From Polyangia bacterium (lineage in GTDB: Bacteria; Myxococcota_A; Polyangia; Nannocystales; Nannocystaceae), in contig JAUIKS010000026.1 of assembly GCA_030430565.1 (NCBI GenBank), forward strand, positions 107,362-171,361: 64,000 nucleotides of DNA, read 5' to 3'. Under the pieces are notes generated by a model, which worked only from the letters and a program-made list of their open reading frames with translations, made no database searches and was not told where the DNA came from. Numbering within the stretch: the first letter of the stretch is position 1; the number at the start of each line of letters is the position of its first letter. The position numbers and the translations under genes are program-made. This document shows positions 55,901 through 64,000 of the stretch, in pieces.

Positions 55901-58900
55901 CTCGGTCTCCAGGACGTCGACCAGGTCCTTCCAGTCGCCGCGCTGCCGCAGCTTCCGCTGCAGCGCGTGCAGCGACGGGCCGTGCCGCGGATCGATCTGG
56001 ATCGCGCGCCGGTAGCAGCCGACCGCCTGCGTGTCGCGGCCGAGCTTCTCCTCGCACAGCGTGCCCATGGTGTGCAGCAGCGCCACGGCCGCGGGGCCCT
56101 CGGGCTTGAGCGCCAGCTCGCGCTCGTAGATCGCCAGCAGGTCGTCCCAACGACCTGTCCGGTAGTACATCTTGCCGCAGCTCGCGAGCGCCGGCCCGTA
56201 CTGCGGGTTGAGCTCGAGCACCTTGCGGTAGGTGGCGAGCGCGGCGTCCCGGTCGTCGAGCTTCTCGTCGAGCACGACGCCGGCGCGGTGCAGCAGCGCG
56301 ACGATGCGCGGCTTCTCGAAGGTGTTCTTGGCCTCGAGCCGCAGCGCCTCGACGAGGTCCTTGTACCGACCGGCCGTCTCGGAGGAGCGCTGCAGCGCGT
56401 GCATCGCCCCGAGGTGGTTCGGATCGAGCTTGAGGATCCGCCGGAAGGTGTGGGCCGCCTGGACCGGCGAGCCGAGCTGCTGCTCGTACAGGTCGCCGAT
56501 GCGGAACAGGTAGGCGATCTTGCGGTCGGCGTCGTTGGTCTCGTCGATGCCGCGCTCGAGCAGCTCGATCAGCTCGCGGTGCTTGCCGCCCTCGGTGAAC
56601 AGCCGCGCCAGCGCTTTAAACGAGGTCTCGAAGCCCGCGTACAGCGAGAGCGCGCGCGTGTGCAGCTCGGTCGCCTGCTCGCGATCGCCCTTGTGGGTCT
56701 CGAGCAGATCGGCGACGCGCGCGAGCGCGGTCGCCTCGCGCACGGTGTCGGTGACCGCCGCCGCCTCGCGCTTGTTCATCTCGATCAGCGCGTCCCAGTC
56801 CTTGCGCCGCCGGTACAGCGTCGTCAGGGCCTTGAGCGCCGGCCGGAAGGTCGGCTCGATCGCCAGCGCGGCCTCGAATTTGGCGATCGCGGCGTCCTCG
56901 TCGCGCAGCCGGTTGAGGTACAGCTCGCCGATGTCGAACAGCGTCGCTATGCGCTCGCGCGGCGCCTCGATCAAGGTCAGCAGCCGCTCGAAGATCCGGA
57001 TCTGATCGTCGTGGCGCTCGGCCGCGTCGTAGAGCGCGATCAGCTCCTCGAACACCATGCGGTAGCGCTGCGACTCGGTGACCGAGCGCTCGAGCGCGAC
57101 GATCGCCTTGTCGCGCGTGCCGAGCCGCTCGGAGTAGATCCGCGCGACCCGGTAGAAGCTCATGGCCCGAAGGTCAGGGTCCTTGAGCTGCTCCGCCTCG
57201 CGCTCGAGCACGTGGATCAGGTCGCGCCAGCGGCCTTGCTCGTGGTGCAGGCGCTTGAGCGCCGCGAACGCGCCGGCGACGTTCGGGTCGAGATGCAGCG
57301 CGGTCTCGTACAGCTCGACCGCGCCGCGCACGTCGTTGTGACGCAGCTCGAGCAGGTGCGCGCGGCGGACGATCAGCGCGGCCCGGTGGCGCGCGTCGGT
57401 CTCGACCGCGGTCGCCAGCTGCGCGTAGGTCTGATCGAGCCCGGCCCAGCCGCGCGAGTCCTGGTCAAATTGCTCGAGCGCCTTGAGCGTCGACGGGTTG
57501 CCGCCCTCGAGATCACGGGCCTCGGCGTAGGCCGCGCGCGCGCGCGACGGCTCGTCGAGGAAGTCCTCGAGCAGCCGCCCCTTGGCGAAGGTCAACGCGG
57601 CCTTGCGACGCTTGTCGGGCTGCAGCCGGATCTCCGCGTCGAACAGCGGCAGCGCCTTCACGTACTGGCGCTGCGCGAGCAGGGTTCGACGGGCGCCGCG
57701 CAGCGTCGGGAGGTGCTCCGGCGCGAGCCCGTTGCCCTTGAGGTAGGCCTCGATCGCGCGGTTTAGGTCGCCGATCGGGTGCTCGTAGAGCCGACCGCAC
57801 TCGAAGTGCAGCCGCGCCGCGCGGAACAGATCGGGCTTCTGCTTGAGCTCGCGCTCGTAGCTGGCGATGAGCGTGTGCGCGTGACGGACGTAGGGATCGC
57901 TCGCCGTCGCTGCGGCCGCGCGCGCGGCCTCCTCCTCGGGGCTCGGCGCGGTCGGCTTCGGCGCGATGGACTGCGGCGGCGCCGGCAAACGAGCGCCAGA
58001 CGGAGGCGGAGGCTTCCGCGCTGCGCCCGAGGGCGGCGGCGCCTTGCGACTCGGTCGACTCGGCGCCCGGCTGGCCCGTTTGCGCGGCGCGCTCGACTCC
58101 CGCGCGCGCGCCGTGATCCCAGGCGCCGCGAGCTGCGGACCCGAGTTCGCGCGCCCGCGCACCGACGCCGGCGGCGGTCTTCGGGGCGCCGGCTCTTTCA
58201 CCTCAGCCCCGCTGACGCCGCCCTTCGCCAGCGATGACGCGATGCTCACCCGCGGCCGTCGCCCGCTCGACGACGCGTCCGCGTCCGCGCTGGGAGGAGA
58301 CGGCGGCGCCGGCTTGCTCGAGCCGATCGAGCCCGCCGCTGCGGTCGGCCGTGACGCCGGTTTCGCGCTGAGACCGCTCGACGAGGACGAGGACAGCGAG
58401 GACGACAACGACGACGAGGGCGGCGACGACGACGATGGTGGTGACGACGACGAGGGCGGCGACGACGACGGTGACGACGACGGTGACGACGACGACGAGG
58501 GCGGCGACGACGAGGGCGACGACGGGGCCGCGGGCGGGCTCGCGGGCGCCGCCGCCGGCTCCGGCTCGGGCTCAGCGCCCGGCGCCTTAAACCGTGAACC
58601 AGAGCCCGCGGCCCCGTGCGGCTTCGACTCGCTCGCCTTCGGGGCGCGCACTGGGAGACCCCCGAGGCCGCTCGACTTCCCCGCTGCGCTCTTGCGCGTC
58701 GGTAGACCGCCCAGCTTCACGCCTGGCTTCTTGCCGCGGATCGGGAGCCCGCCCGAGGCGGGTCGTCCTCGCGTCGGCAGGCCGATCGCGAGCTTCGGGA
58801 GCTTCGCGCTGCCGCTGTCCGAGCTCGACTTCGGCGCGGCGCTGGAGCTGCCGCGCGACGACTTGGGGCGTGAACGTGATTTACTGGGCGCTTTCTTGCT

Positions 58901-59149
58901 GGCGCTGGGCTTCGGCGGAGTCGGCTTCACGTCCGGCGTCACCGCGTCGGCGAGCGCCCCCTCGACGAGCGCCTCGACGTCGAGGTCCAGCGGGATCGTC
59001 GGGTTCCGCGGGAACAGCTCCTCATCGACCTCGAGCGCGGGGATGTTCTGCTTCTCCCCTGGCTTTTTCGACATCTTCGACGAAGCGGGCGGCGGCAGTC
59101 GGCTGCTGGCACCACTCGAGCCACTGGTCTTCTTGTCATCCTTCGCCAC
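52967..59149 (-). CDS. Very large TPR-repeat protein with disordered N-terminus
   Basis: Predicted protein of 2060 residues with a GTG start at 59149 and AAGGAA upstream. Residues 1-395 are low-complexity (Lys/Ser/Pro/Ala; a Ser-Pro tract near 215-260; repeated GLPTRGRP/GLPIRGKK-like segments), likely disordered. From about 400 to 1800 there are some 35-40 TPR-like units of roughly 34-40 residues (ALATYRKVLELNPQYGPALA; AVGCYRRAIQIDPRHGPSLH). The C-terminal 260 residues are a separate globular domain (VPDHDLYVYRGAGTMVSADY; FTVARAMVSIARGLIGLYRF). No signal peptide, so probably cytoplasmic. Similar long TPR proteins in myxobacteria serve as scaffolds, for example in motility, but no specific role is supported. 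Divergent from the pseudokinase gene. Confidence 0.85.
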   Translation of the reverse strand: MAKDDKKTSGSSGASSRLPPPASSKMSKKPGEKQNIPALEVDEELFPRNPTIPLDLDVEALVEGALADAVTPDVKPTPPKPSASKKAPSKSRSRPKSSRGSSSAAPKSSSDSGSAKLPKLAIGLPTRGRPASGGLPIRGKKPGVKLGGLPTRKSAAGKSSGLGGLPVRAPKASESKPHGAAGSGSRFKAPGAEPEPEPAAAPASPPAAPSSPSSSPPSSSSSPSSSPSSSPPSSSSPPSSSSPPSSSLSSSLSSSSSSGLSAKPASRPTAAAGSIGSSKPAPPSPPSADADASSSGRRPRVSIASSLAKGGVSGAEVKEPAPRRPPPASVRGRANSGPQLAAPGITARARESSAPRKRASRAPSRPSRKAPPPSGAARKPPPPSGARLPAPPQSIAPKPTAPSPEEEAARAAAATASDPYVRHAHTLIASYERELKQKPDLFRAARLHFECGRLYEHPIGDLNRAIEAYLKGNGLAPEHLPTLRGARRTLLAQRQYVKALPLFDAEIRLQPDKRRKAALTFAKGRLLEDFLDEPSRARAAYAEARDLEGGNPSTLKALEQFDQDSRGWAGLDQTYAQLATAVETDARHRAALIVRRAHLLELRHNDVRGAVELYETALHLDPNVAGAFAALKRLHHEQGRWRDLIHVLEREAEQLKDPDLRAMSFYRVARIYSERLGTRDKAIVALERSVTESQRYRMVFEELIALYDAAERHDDQIRIFERLLTLIEAPRERIATLFDIGELYLNRLRDEDAAIAKFEAALAIEPTFRPALKALTTLYRRRKDWDALIEMNKREAAAVTDTVREATALARVADLLETHKGDREQATELHTRALSLYAGFETSFKALARLFTEGGKHRELIELLERGIDETNDADRKIAYLFRIGDLYEQQLGSPVQAAHTFRRILKLDPNHLGAMHALQRSSETAGRYKDLVEALRLEAKNTFEKPRIVALLHRAGVVLDEKLDDRDAALATYRKVLELNPQYGPALASCGKMYYRTGRWDDLLAIYERELALKPEGPAAVALLHTMGTLCEEKLGRDTQAVGCYRRAIQIDPRHGPSLHALQRKLRQRGDWKDLVDVLETEIEGLRDKQGRALTAYRVGRVYEEHLRDLKLALDAYQLALSNDATYRPAVDGLARVRAKEKKWSGVVDDLMREAKASQEPLVAIAALLRAGQVWAEHLKQDDRAIACFEAVLERDERHLAALLSLEQLYRRKGAWNALVDTYLREAVVVGDKAAQVAALREVARLYESKPLGDKKGLRRAYLEILKRVPDDPLALLAVEQMALAQRDDQLLAAVDQQLVNAPEDDTLRSTYLVRLGETLERQQHAKEALTAFEAALEADGDSIGAMQGMVRAAAMSDNPRAMVVAKNRLAETERDGQLAAKLLFETAQLRLNRLDDSDGAILDLERAIERWPDSAEVADELHRILLTVGKAARLVEKLSTAAAAARAPERSQRLWLTVAELYADELNNTAGGIAILRRTLRDRPGSVPLLMLLANLMHRNAQWSDAANTFERVIELSSDVDVLSDANSTLSVIYADQLENFDRAIECLEAVLVLRKDDRTTLRMLTDVYTRKGDLSGAAEMARQLLRASSTLEERIESIIHLAEIQMNAGRRGEALEVLLSAVQLEGPGGLAAREYKRRLGDDDSWEPYESALMKHMRTSGASKPIAETFLELARVQHEKLGRADRALSTLEMALNELPKEPLIRLEYATMLRAAARHNEAIRAYQKLLQIEPTSSKGWRGLVQAFVDTKRGGEAALSLAPLVVLGEANDADVRSLKKLAPPPASARPGTMSASLLQTLVDRAPQAERAEELLRTMAPALGKLYPVDLQKFGVTTREKITARSGNPIRALTDRVAAIFGVPDHDLYVYRGAGTMVSADYAYLPTILIPATVLKLSEAQQVFTVARAMVSIARGLIGLYRFKPLDLKLILAAAARSGSPKFGDNLADGNELDGLQRRIFRAMPRRDRAALEESASRYAKSPAVDFVAWLKEHRIMTTRAAAILASDLPGCVTVLRQEDQSLMYLDGADVVNNSELVADLMRYWCSDPAIELRRRSGMLG

Positions 59150-59454
59150 GCGCGTCGTTCCTTGTCGGGGCCACGCGAGTATGCCTGAATCTCACGCGCG
59201 GCGTCGCCGGGCGCGGGCGGGCGTTGGCGCGCGCACGGGCGCGCGCAGCCTCGCGATCCGACGTCCCCGGCGACCGCGCCGAGGCGCGCCGCGGTGCATG
59301 TACAAGCACCGCGAGCTCGAGAGCCCGCGCCCCGCAGGCTCGTCACGCACCCGGGAGATCGCCGGCGCGTCGCTTCACACCGCGTTCTGGGGGCGAATCC
59401 ACCCTTCTTTCGAGGCGCGCGCGCGCGGGATCGCAACCGGCCGTCATCTCCGGT
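59150..59454. other. 305-base divergent promoter region, TPR gene / pseudokinase
   Basis: No gene is convincing. The stretch must contain both promoters. I see only alternating GC-rich runs (GCGCGCGC near 59229 and 59419) and no clear -35/-10 pair or operator repeat. Confidence 0.4.
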
Positions 59455-62175
59455 ATGTTTTCGCCCATGCGGCAAGGACTCGATGATTCGGCAGCGACAG
59501 GGGGTCCGACCGGCGCGGTTACGCCCGAAGCGCCGCGCCTCGAGACCAGCCTCGCGAGCGCTACCAGCCCCCGCGCGCTCCCGACCAACTCGCTGATCGC
59601 TCAGCGCTACCGGCTGCTGCGGGAGCTCGACCGCGGCACGCTCGGCCCGGTCTTCTGCGCCGAGGACACGCTGCGAAAGCGAGCGGTCGCGCTCAAGCAG
59701 ATCGACGCCGCGAAGCTCGGCCGCACGGATCTTTTTGATCGCGTCCAGGCGCGGATCTGGCGGAACTCGCAGGTCGCGGCGCGCTCCCGCGGACCGGTCG
59801 TCCCTGGCTTCCTCGACGTGGTCGACGTCGGGCACGAGCGCGACTCTGTGTTCGTCGTCATGGACCTCATCCCCGGGCACGACCTCGCGCGCGTGCTGGC
59901 GAGCCGCGGGCCGCTGCCGTGGCCGCTTACGCGCGCGCTGCTGCTCGGAATCGCCGACCGGCTCGAGGCCGCCCACGCGCGACACATCACCGCGGTCGTG
60001 CTGCGCTCGTCGCACTGCTTTCTCGCGCCGCCCGGCGAGTCGCCGGCGGTCGTCGTCCTCAACAGCGTGCTCGACGAACTCGCCTGCCTCGAGCCCCAGG
60101 TCGGCTCGAGCGCGATCGCAAGCGAGGCGATGCACTACGCCGCGCCCGAGCTGCTCTCCGGAGGCGCCGCCGACATCGCCGGCGATCTCTACTCCCTCGG
60201 CGTGCTCGCCCACGAGCTGCTCACGGGTCACCGCCCGTTTGAACACGAGGATCCCGCGCGGCTCCGGGCTATGCACCTCACCGCTGATCCGCCGCCGCTC
60301 GACGAGACGCGGGTCCCGGCTGCGGTCTCGCGCGTGCTCGCGCGGCTGCTCGCTAAGCGGCCCGGCGATCGCTTCGCCGACGTCGCGTCGCTGCGCGAGG
60401 CGCTCTCGGCCGCCGACCCGCGCCCGGAGGACCGCGGCGTGCTGTTCTCGGCCGCGCGCACGCTTCAGAGCACCACAGACGCGACGCCGCCGGCGGTCGA
60501 TCTCGTCCCCCCGCCGAGCTTTCACAACCTGCCCAGCTTCGTGCCCAACCCCAGCGACTCCGCCGAGTCTCTGCGCATTGACCGCCCTCCCAACTTCGAT
60601 CACGGCGCGATCCTTCCCCCGCTGGTCCGCGGCCTCGGGGACGAGTCCAGCCCTGCCCTTCGGCTTGCGCCGGAGACCACCGAAGACGTGGGCGAGGAGG
60701 AACCCGAGTCGACCGTCGACGTCGCCGAGTCGATGAGCGCGGCATCTTTCTTTAACACTCCTGACGAAGTCGACGCGACGGCCCTCGAGGACACGGCGGA
60801 TGTTGACGAGGCGACGAGCGAGGTCGACGTCGACGCCTACGGGTCCTCGGCCGCGACGCTGTCCCCATCGCTGACGCCTCCGCTCGTGGGCTCCCCGAGC
60901 TCCCTCGACGGGCTGTGGCGCGCGCTGGCCGAGGAGCCTGTCGCCCCCGCCCTGACGGCGCTTGATCGCGACACCGGCGCCTACGACGACGCCGACCACG
61001 ACGACACCGACCAGTACGACGAGTACGACGAGTACGACGAGTACGACGACCACGACACCTACGACCCCCACGACGACGAGGGTACGGAGGACGACGAAAC
61101 CGCGCGGACCTTCACCAACCTCGTCTCGAGCTCCGACGCGGCGAGCGCCTCTGGGGTCATCGACGACGCGAGCGCGCTCGAGCGCGCGTCGAGCTCCTCC
61201 ACGGACGCCGGGATGCGTCAGCTCAGCGACGCGGAGTCAGCGGTGACCCTCGCCGACATGCGGAGCGGTATCCCGAGCGTCGTCGCGACCGCGGCGATCA
61301 GCGGCGCGCGCGAGCTCCCCACGCCCGACTTCGACGAGAACCTCTACCCCAACAAGACGGCGCCGACGCGCGCGGAGGACGACCAGCGGGGCTTCAGCGA
61401 GCGAGCCGCGTGGCTCGCCGCCGCGTTGCTCGGCCTCATCGTCGTCGGCGGAATCGCCTACGAGCTCAGCAGCCGCGACAGCGCGGCGGCCACGGACCCG
61501 GTCGCCGCCGAGGAGCGCGCGCCGCCGACCGATCGCGCCGCGCAGTCGCCTGCCGAGCGCCCGGCGCCGAAGCCCGCCCCCGCCCCGGCTGTTAAACCAC
61601 CTCCGCCGCTCCCGCACCCCGCGAGCAACGCGGGTAACGACGCGCCGGTCGCTTCACCGTCCCCCGAGGGGGTACCGACGAGCGACGAGCCCGACGCGGT
61701 CGAGCCGACCGAGGACCCCGCGGATCCGCCCGACGCCGCCCCGGCGACGACGGTCGATCCTCCGGCTCCCGAGCCCGAAAAGCGCACCAAGCCGAGCCCG
61801 CGGAGACGCCCGAAGAAGCCAGCGCCGAAGGACACGCCGCCGTCGCTCGAGCCCCCCGAGGCCGAGCCCGAGGCCGAGCCCGAGCCCGCGCCCGCGAAGC
61901 CGCGCAAGACCCTCCCGAAGAACGAGGCGATGAACCTGCTCGCCGAGGCGCGCAAGGCGTCCGTTGATGGCAGGGTCGAGGAAGCCTACCGGCTCGCGCG
62001 CGAGTCCTACCGGACCCACAAGACGACCGAGGCGCTGCTGCTCGTGGGCGTAACCGCGTGCAAGCTCGGCAAGGCCGACAAGGCCCGCGCCGTCCTCAAG
62101 AAGCTGCCCTCGGCCCAGCGTAAGCCGTTGCGGACGCTCTGCGGCCGCGTCGGCGTCGAGCTTGCCGAAGGCTGA
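59455..62175 (+). CDS. Transmembrane Ser/Thr pseudokinase
   Basis: Predicted protein of 906 residues; ATGs at 59455 and 59467 are both possible. Residues 51-330 have the Hanks kinase fold but key residues are gone. The Gly loop is RELDRGTLGPVF. The ATP lysine is kept (VALKQ, K81). The HRD loop is replaced (HITAVVLRSSHCFLAP), and the DFG region reads VVVLNSVLDELA. The APE and helix-F regions remain (YAAPELL, DLYSLGVLAHELLTG). Then come a long acidic disordered segment with a DEY repeat (about 509-540), one membrane helix (649-670, WLAAALLGLIVVGGIAYEL), a Pro/Ala/Glu-rich outer linker and a C-terminal TPR-like helical domain. It is probably a non-catalytic signalling receptor. It is next to the giant TPR gene, divergent. 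Confidence 0.83.
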   Translation: MFSPMRQGLDDSAATGGPTGAVTPEAPRLETSLASATSPRALPTNSLIAQRYRLLRELDRGTLGPVFCAEDTLRKRAVALKQIDAAKLGRTDLFDRVQARIWRNSQVAARSRGPVVPGFLDVVDVGHERDSVFVVMDLIPGHDLARVLASRGPLPWPLTRALLLGIADRLEAAHARHITAVVLRSSHCFLAPPGESPAVVVLNSVLDELACLEPQVGSSAIASEAMHYAAPELLSGGAADIAGDLYSLGVLAHELLTGHRPFEHEDPARLRAMHLTADPPPLDETRVPAAVSRVLARLLAKRPGDRFADVASLREALSAADPRPEDRGVLFSAARTLQSTTDATPPAVDLVPPPSFHNLPSFVPNPSDSAESLRIDRPPNFDHGAILPPLVRGLGDESSPALRLAPETTEDVGEEEPESTVDVAESMSAASFFNTPDEVDATALEDTADVDEATSEVDVDAYGSSAATLSPSLTPPLVGSPSSLDGLWRALAEEPVAPALTALDRDTGAYDDADHDDTDQYDEYDEYDEYDDHDTYDPHDDEGTEDDETARTFTNLVSSSDAASASGVIDDASALERASSSSTDAGMRQLSDAESAVTLADMRSGIPSVVATAAISGARELPTPDFDENLYPNKTAPTRAEDDQRGFSERAAWLAAALLGLIVVGGIAYELSSRDSAAATDPVAAEERAPPTDRAAQSPAERPAPKPAPAPAVKPPPPLPHPASNAGNDAPVASPSPEGVPTSDEPDAVEPTEDPADPPDAAPATTVDPPAPEPEKRTKPSPRRRPKKPAPKDTPPSLEPPEAEPEAEPEPAPAKPRKTLPKNEAMNLLAEARKASVDGRVEEAYRLARESYRTHKTTEALLLVGVTACKLGKADKARAVLKKLPSAQRKPLRTLCGRVGVELAEG

Positions 62176-62277
62176 CGCGCCCGGACGGCGTTGCTCGCCC
62201 TGCCCTGCTGCCCTATGCTCGTCGCCGCGGGTCCAGTCGACTCGACCCGACTCGACGTTGCGACCTCCTCCGCCACC

Positions 62278-62604
62278 ATGAGCGACGACCGCGAAGACGA
62301 GAGCTCGATACCCCGGGGCCTGCTCCTGGTCGCCGGAGGCCTCGTGGCCATCGGCGCCGGCTTCTTCGTCCTGAACTACGTGTTCGCGCTGCTGTTCATG
62401 CTGTTCAAGGCGACGGTCGCGATCGGCATGCTCGGCGCGGGCGCGTACATCGGCTACAAGGTCCTCACCCGCGATCGCGCGCTCACCGAGGGCTCGAGCG
62501 CGCGCAGGTCGAAGGCGCTCCCGCCGGCCGACGATTTCGAGCGAAAGATGCGAGAGCTCGAGCGGATGGAGAAGGCGCTCGACGCCGAGATCTCCGGACG
62601 CTGA
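62278..62604 (+). CDS. Small membrane protein
   Basis: Predicted protein of 108 residues. Two adjacent hydrophobic helices (GLLLVAGGLVAIGAGFFVLN; LFMLFKATVAIGMLGAGAYI) are followed by a charged cytoplasmic helix (FERKMRELERMEKALDAEI). The ATG at 62278 begins the natural protein; the frame extends upstream to 62191 without coding character. It follows the pseudokinase gene by 102 bases in the same direction. No recognised family; perhaps a phage-shock-like or DUF small helper. Confidence 0.65.
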   Translation: MSDDREDESSIPRGLLLVAGGLVAIGAGFFVLNYVFALLFMLFKATVAIGMLGAGAYIGYKVLTRDRALTEGSSARRSKALPPADDFERKMRELERMEKALDAEISGR

Positions 62605-63133
62605 CGCCCGGGCGCCGAGGCGGCGCCGCGTTCACCCCGATCAACCGTGCGCGCGAGCTGTAGGCGCGAGCCGTGCGCGCGCTCGACTCGGCACGGCACG
62701 CGCCGCGGGGGACGTCGAGGCCCGGCAGACGGAGCCGCGCGGAGATGTGACACCAACATGTCCTTACAAGCATGTTGAACATTGACCGTCGCGCGGAGCC
62801 GCACGCCCTCCCCGCGCCGTGATCCGCCCGCGCGAATTGACGCGGTCGCTCGCGCGACGCCGCGACGCCGCGCGCGATCTCAGTCGGGCGCGCGCGCCGA
62901 AACGCTCACGCGTCGGCGCGCGCGCGGTGGGTGATAGCGCGCTCGATTGATTGCATGTCCCGCGGTTCACGTCGCGCGAAACTCGGCTCGATCGGGGCCG
63001 CGACAAATCGCGCGTACGAGCTATCTCGAGTGCTCCTCGTGCGAGCCGCGGCGTCGCACGAGAGCGCACACGCAGGCCCGCGTGCATCAAAACATGTCCC
63101 TTAATTTATATCGGAATCACCCCTGCATTGCGG

Positions 63134-63163
63134 TTGACACGATCGCCGCGACCTTCGAAAAGT
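63134..63163 (+). promoter_or_regulatory. Candidate promoter of the acidic repeat gene
   Basis: A perfect -35 TTGACA (63134-63139) is followed 18 bases later by AAAAGT (63158-63163), a poor -10, about 60 bases before the ATG at 63223. The -35 is striking in this base composition. The weak -10 means an activator may be needed. Confidence 0.4.
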
Positions 63164-63186
63164 AGGTCCAGGTCTTGGGTAGTACT

Positions 63187-63205
63187 GGGGTTCGCGGGGA
63201 ACCCC
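63187..63205 (+). promoter_or_regulatory. 5'-leader hairpin
   Basis: GGGGTTC (63187-63193) and GAACCCC (63199-63205) form a 7-bp stem with a 5-base loop, ending 17 bases before the ATG at 63223 and just before the ribosome-binding site GAGGTGG. It could stabilise the leader or tune translation. Confidence 0.4.
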
Positions 63206-63222
63206 GGGCAGCGAGGTGGCAG

Positions 63223-64000
63223 ATGAGCGAAGAAGATCTCGAGAACGATCAGGTCAAAGCGGCGGTGGATAGTGACAATCCGGGCGACGAGGCGTCGGGC
63301 GCCGACGAGGCGAACGCTGAGGGCGGCGAGAGCGAAGCCGCCGAGGGCGACGGCAGCTCGGACGAGTCGGGTAACGACGACAGCGAAGGCGGCAGCGAGG
63401 CCGCGAGCGAGGGCGACGGCAGCGATAACGCTGACGGTGCCGAGAGCGACGGCAGCGAAGAGGCCGCGGGCGCCGGCGGCGGCGAAGAGGCCGCGGGCGA
63501 CGACGGCGACAGCGGCAAAGAGGCCGCTGGCGACGACGCGGACGGCGGTGGGGAGGCCGCGGGCGAAGACGCGAACGCCGACGATGAAGCCGACGGTGGT
63601 GGAGACGCCGCCGGAGACGACGCCGATGGCGGTGAGGAAGCCGCGGGTGATGACTCCGACGCGGGCGACGACGCTGCCGGCGACGACGCGGACGCCGGTG
63701 ACGAAGCCGCAGGTGATGACGCCGACGCGGCTGCCGGCGACGACGCGAACGCCGGGGACGAAGCCGCCGGTGACGACGCGAACGCCGGGGACGAAGCCGC
63801 GGGTGAGGACGCTGACGCGGGTGATGACGCTGCCGGCGACGATGCGGACGCCGGTGACGAAGCCGCGGTTGATGACGCTGCCGGTGACGATGCGAACGCC
63901 GGTGACGAAGCCGCCGGTGATGACGCTGCCGGCGACGATGCGAACGCCGGTGACGAAGCCGCCGGTGACGACGCTGCCGGCGACGATGCGGACGCCGGTG
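63223..64000 (+). CDS. Highly acidic repeat protein, partial (runs off right edge)
   Basis: At least 259 residues with no stop before the edge. The start MSEEDLENDQVKAAVDSDNP has GAGGTGG upstream. From the start the composition is almost only Asp, Glu, Ala, Gly, Ser and Asn. From about residue 115 it settles into repeats of an 11-residue unit, (D)DA(D/N)AGDEAAGD, with variants lacking a unit half. No signal peptide is present, so it is cytoplasmic or exported by another domain beyond the edge. It could be a long acidic linker before a folded domain, as in myxobacterial FHA/kinase or DNA-binding proteins. No family can be named. Confidence 0.75.
   Translation, partial: MSEEDLENDQVKAAVDSDNPGDEASGADEANAEGGESEAAEGDGSSDESGNDDSEGGSEAASEGDGSDNADGAESDGSEEAAGAGGGEEAAGDDGDSGKEAAGDDADGGGEAAGEDANADDEADGGGDAAGDDADGGEEAAGDDSDAGDDAAGDDADAGDEAAGDDADAAAGDDANAGDEAAGDDANAGDEAAGEDADAGDDAAGDDADAGDEAAVDDAAGDDANAGDEAAGDDAAGDDANAGDEAAGDDAAGDDADAG
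63640..64000 (+). repeat. Tandem repeats coding Asp/Ala/Gly/Glu units
   Basis: Units of about 33 bases (with 15- and 18-base half-units) coding DDADAGDEAAG-type peptides run to the window edge. Neighbouring copies differ mostly by a GCGGAC/GCGAAC switch (Ala-Asp or Ala-Asn), and one unit has GTT for GGT (AAVDD). The pattern of near-identical adjacent copies implies recent expansion by slippage or unequal recombination. Confidence 0.85.

Larger units (their letters stand above)
62605..63222. other. 618-base intergenic region upstream of acidic repeat protein
   Basis: No gene found. It contains two ACATGTCC words (62756 and 63092), an AT-rich patch (TTAATTTATATCGG near 63101), a TTGACA box (63134) and a hairpin (63187-63205). 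The left half is G/C-rich with frames lacking coding character. The right 130 bases look like a promoter and 5' leader of the gene at 63223. Confidence 0.5.

Noticed and set aside
54650..57766. 1038-codon plus-strand frame opposite the TPR giant
   Set aside because: Antisense of regular TPR coding sequence gives Leu/Glu/Arg-rich text without domain signals.
62764..63090. Minus-strand 108-codon frame in the last intergenic region
   Set aside because: Arg-rich, no conserved motif, and placed over promoter-like sequence of the acidic repeat gene.
63249..63518. Minus-strand Ser/Pro/Ala-rich frame opposite the acidic repeat gene
   Set aside because: Reverse reading of Asp/Glu/Ala/Gly codons; no start signal.

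Overview
The window is very GC-rich, with coding third positions almost always G or C. It carries many lipoproteins with Cys-rich modules, two lipoproteins with long Gly-Asp (GD)n linkers, Ser/Thr kinases, long TPR proteins and an ECF-sigma-like gene next to a kinase. Together these suggest a myxobacterium (Myxococcota), most likely of the Nannocystineae (Nannocystis, Enhygromyxa or Plesiocystis type). That assignment is inferred from protein style, not from a marker gene. I see no rRNA, tRNA, CRISPR array, insertion sequence or phage genes.

Layout. 1-3 kb: start of a minus-strand gene running off the left edge, a TPR lipoprotein and a YciI-like lipoprotein. 2.5-6 kb: a minus-strand operon of an FGGY sugar kinase, a PLP-dependent lyase/decarboxylase of the sphingosine-phosphate-lyase type and a SUKH-like protein. 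6.4-10.6 kb: an exported-lipoprotein block (one leucine-rich-repeat-like, three with a shared Cys module, the last with a (GD)n linker and a beta-propeller-like domain). 10.7-26.3 kb: a GST, then a purine/hydantoin catabolism region: XdhAB, an M20 carbamoylase, a D-carbamoylase-like nitrilase, two coupled PLP enzymes, a second FeS-Mo hydroxylase of the selenium-dependent-XDH type, and an SsnA-like aminohydrolase. A compact YgfK-like FeS protein at 42.8-44.9 kb probably belongs to the same pathway. 26.3-31.6 kb: a giant protein with C-terminal AbfB-like beta-trefoils. 32-37.4 kb: a membrane protein, an AraC regulator with a tandem-repeat operator candidate, an SDR/DUF1772/DUF4345 operon and an MDR reductase. 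37.6-42.8 kb: lipoproteins, a decayed stretch with a HAD-phosphatase remnant, pirin and a YhhN-like membrane protein. 45-47 kb: Dtd and an exported TPR-like protein. 46.9-51.9 kb: a sigma-factor remnant and a kinase-NACHT-membrane-propeller fusion. 52-52.7 kb: a short release-factor paralogue with an apparent +1 programmed frameshift. 53-62.6 kb: a 2060-residue TPR protein divergent from a membrane pseudokinase. 63.2 kb to the edge: an acidic repeat protein.

The most interesting items are: (i) the domain-1-less, RF1-like release factor whose gene has a prfB-style CTTTGAC frameshift site and a palindrome inside its promoter; (ii) the kinase-NACHT-propeller fusion beside a sigma factor that has lost region 2; (iii) the mixed aerobic/selenium-cluster-like purine gene set with a YgfK that lacks its flavin domain; and (iv) several well-defined operator-like repeats (21-bp tandem at 34.23 kb, 12-bp tandem at 22.18 kb, phased A-tracts at 19.07 kb).
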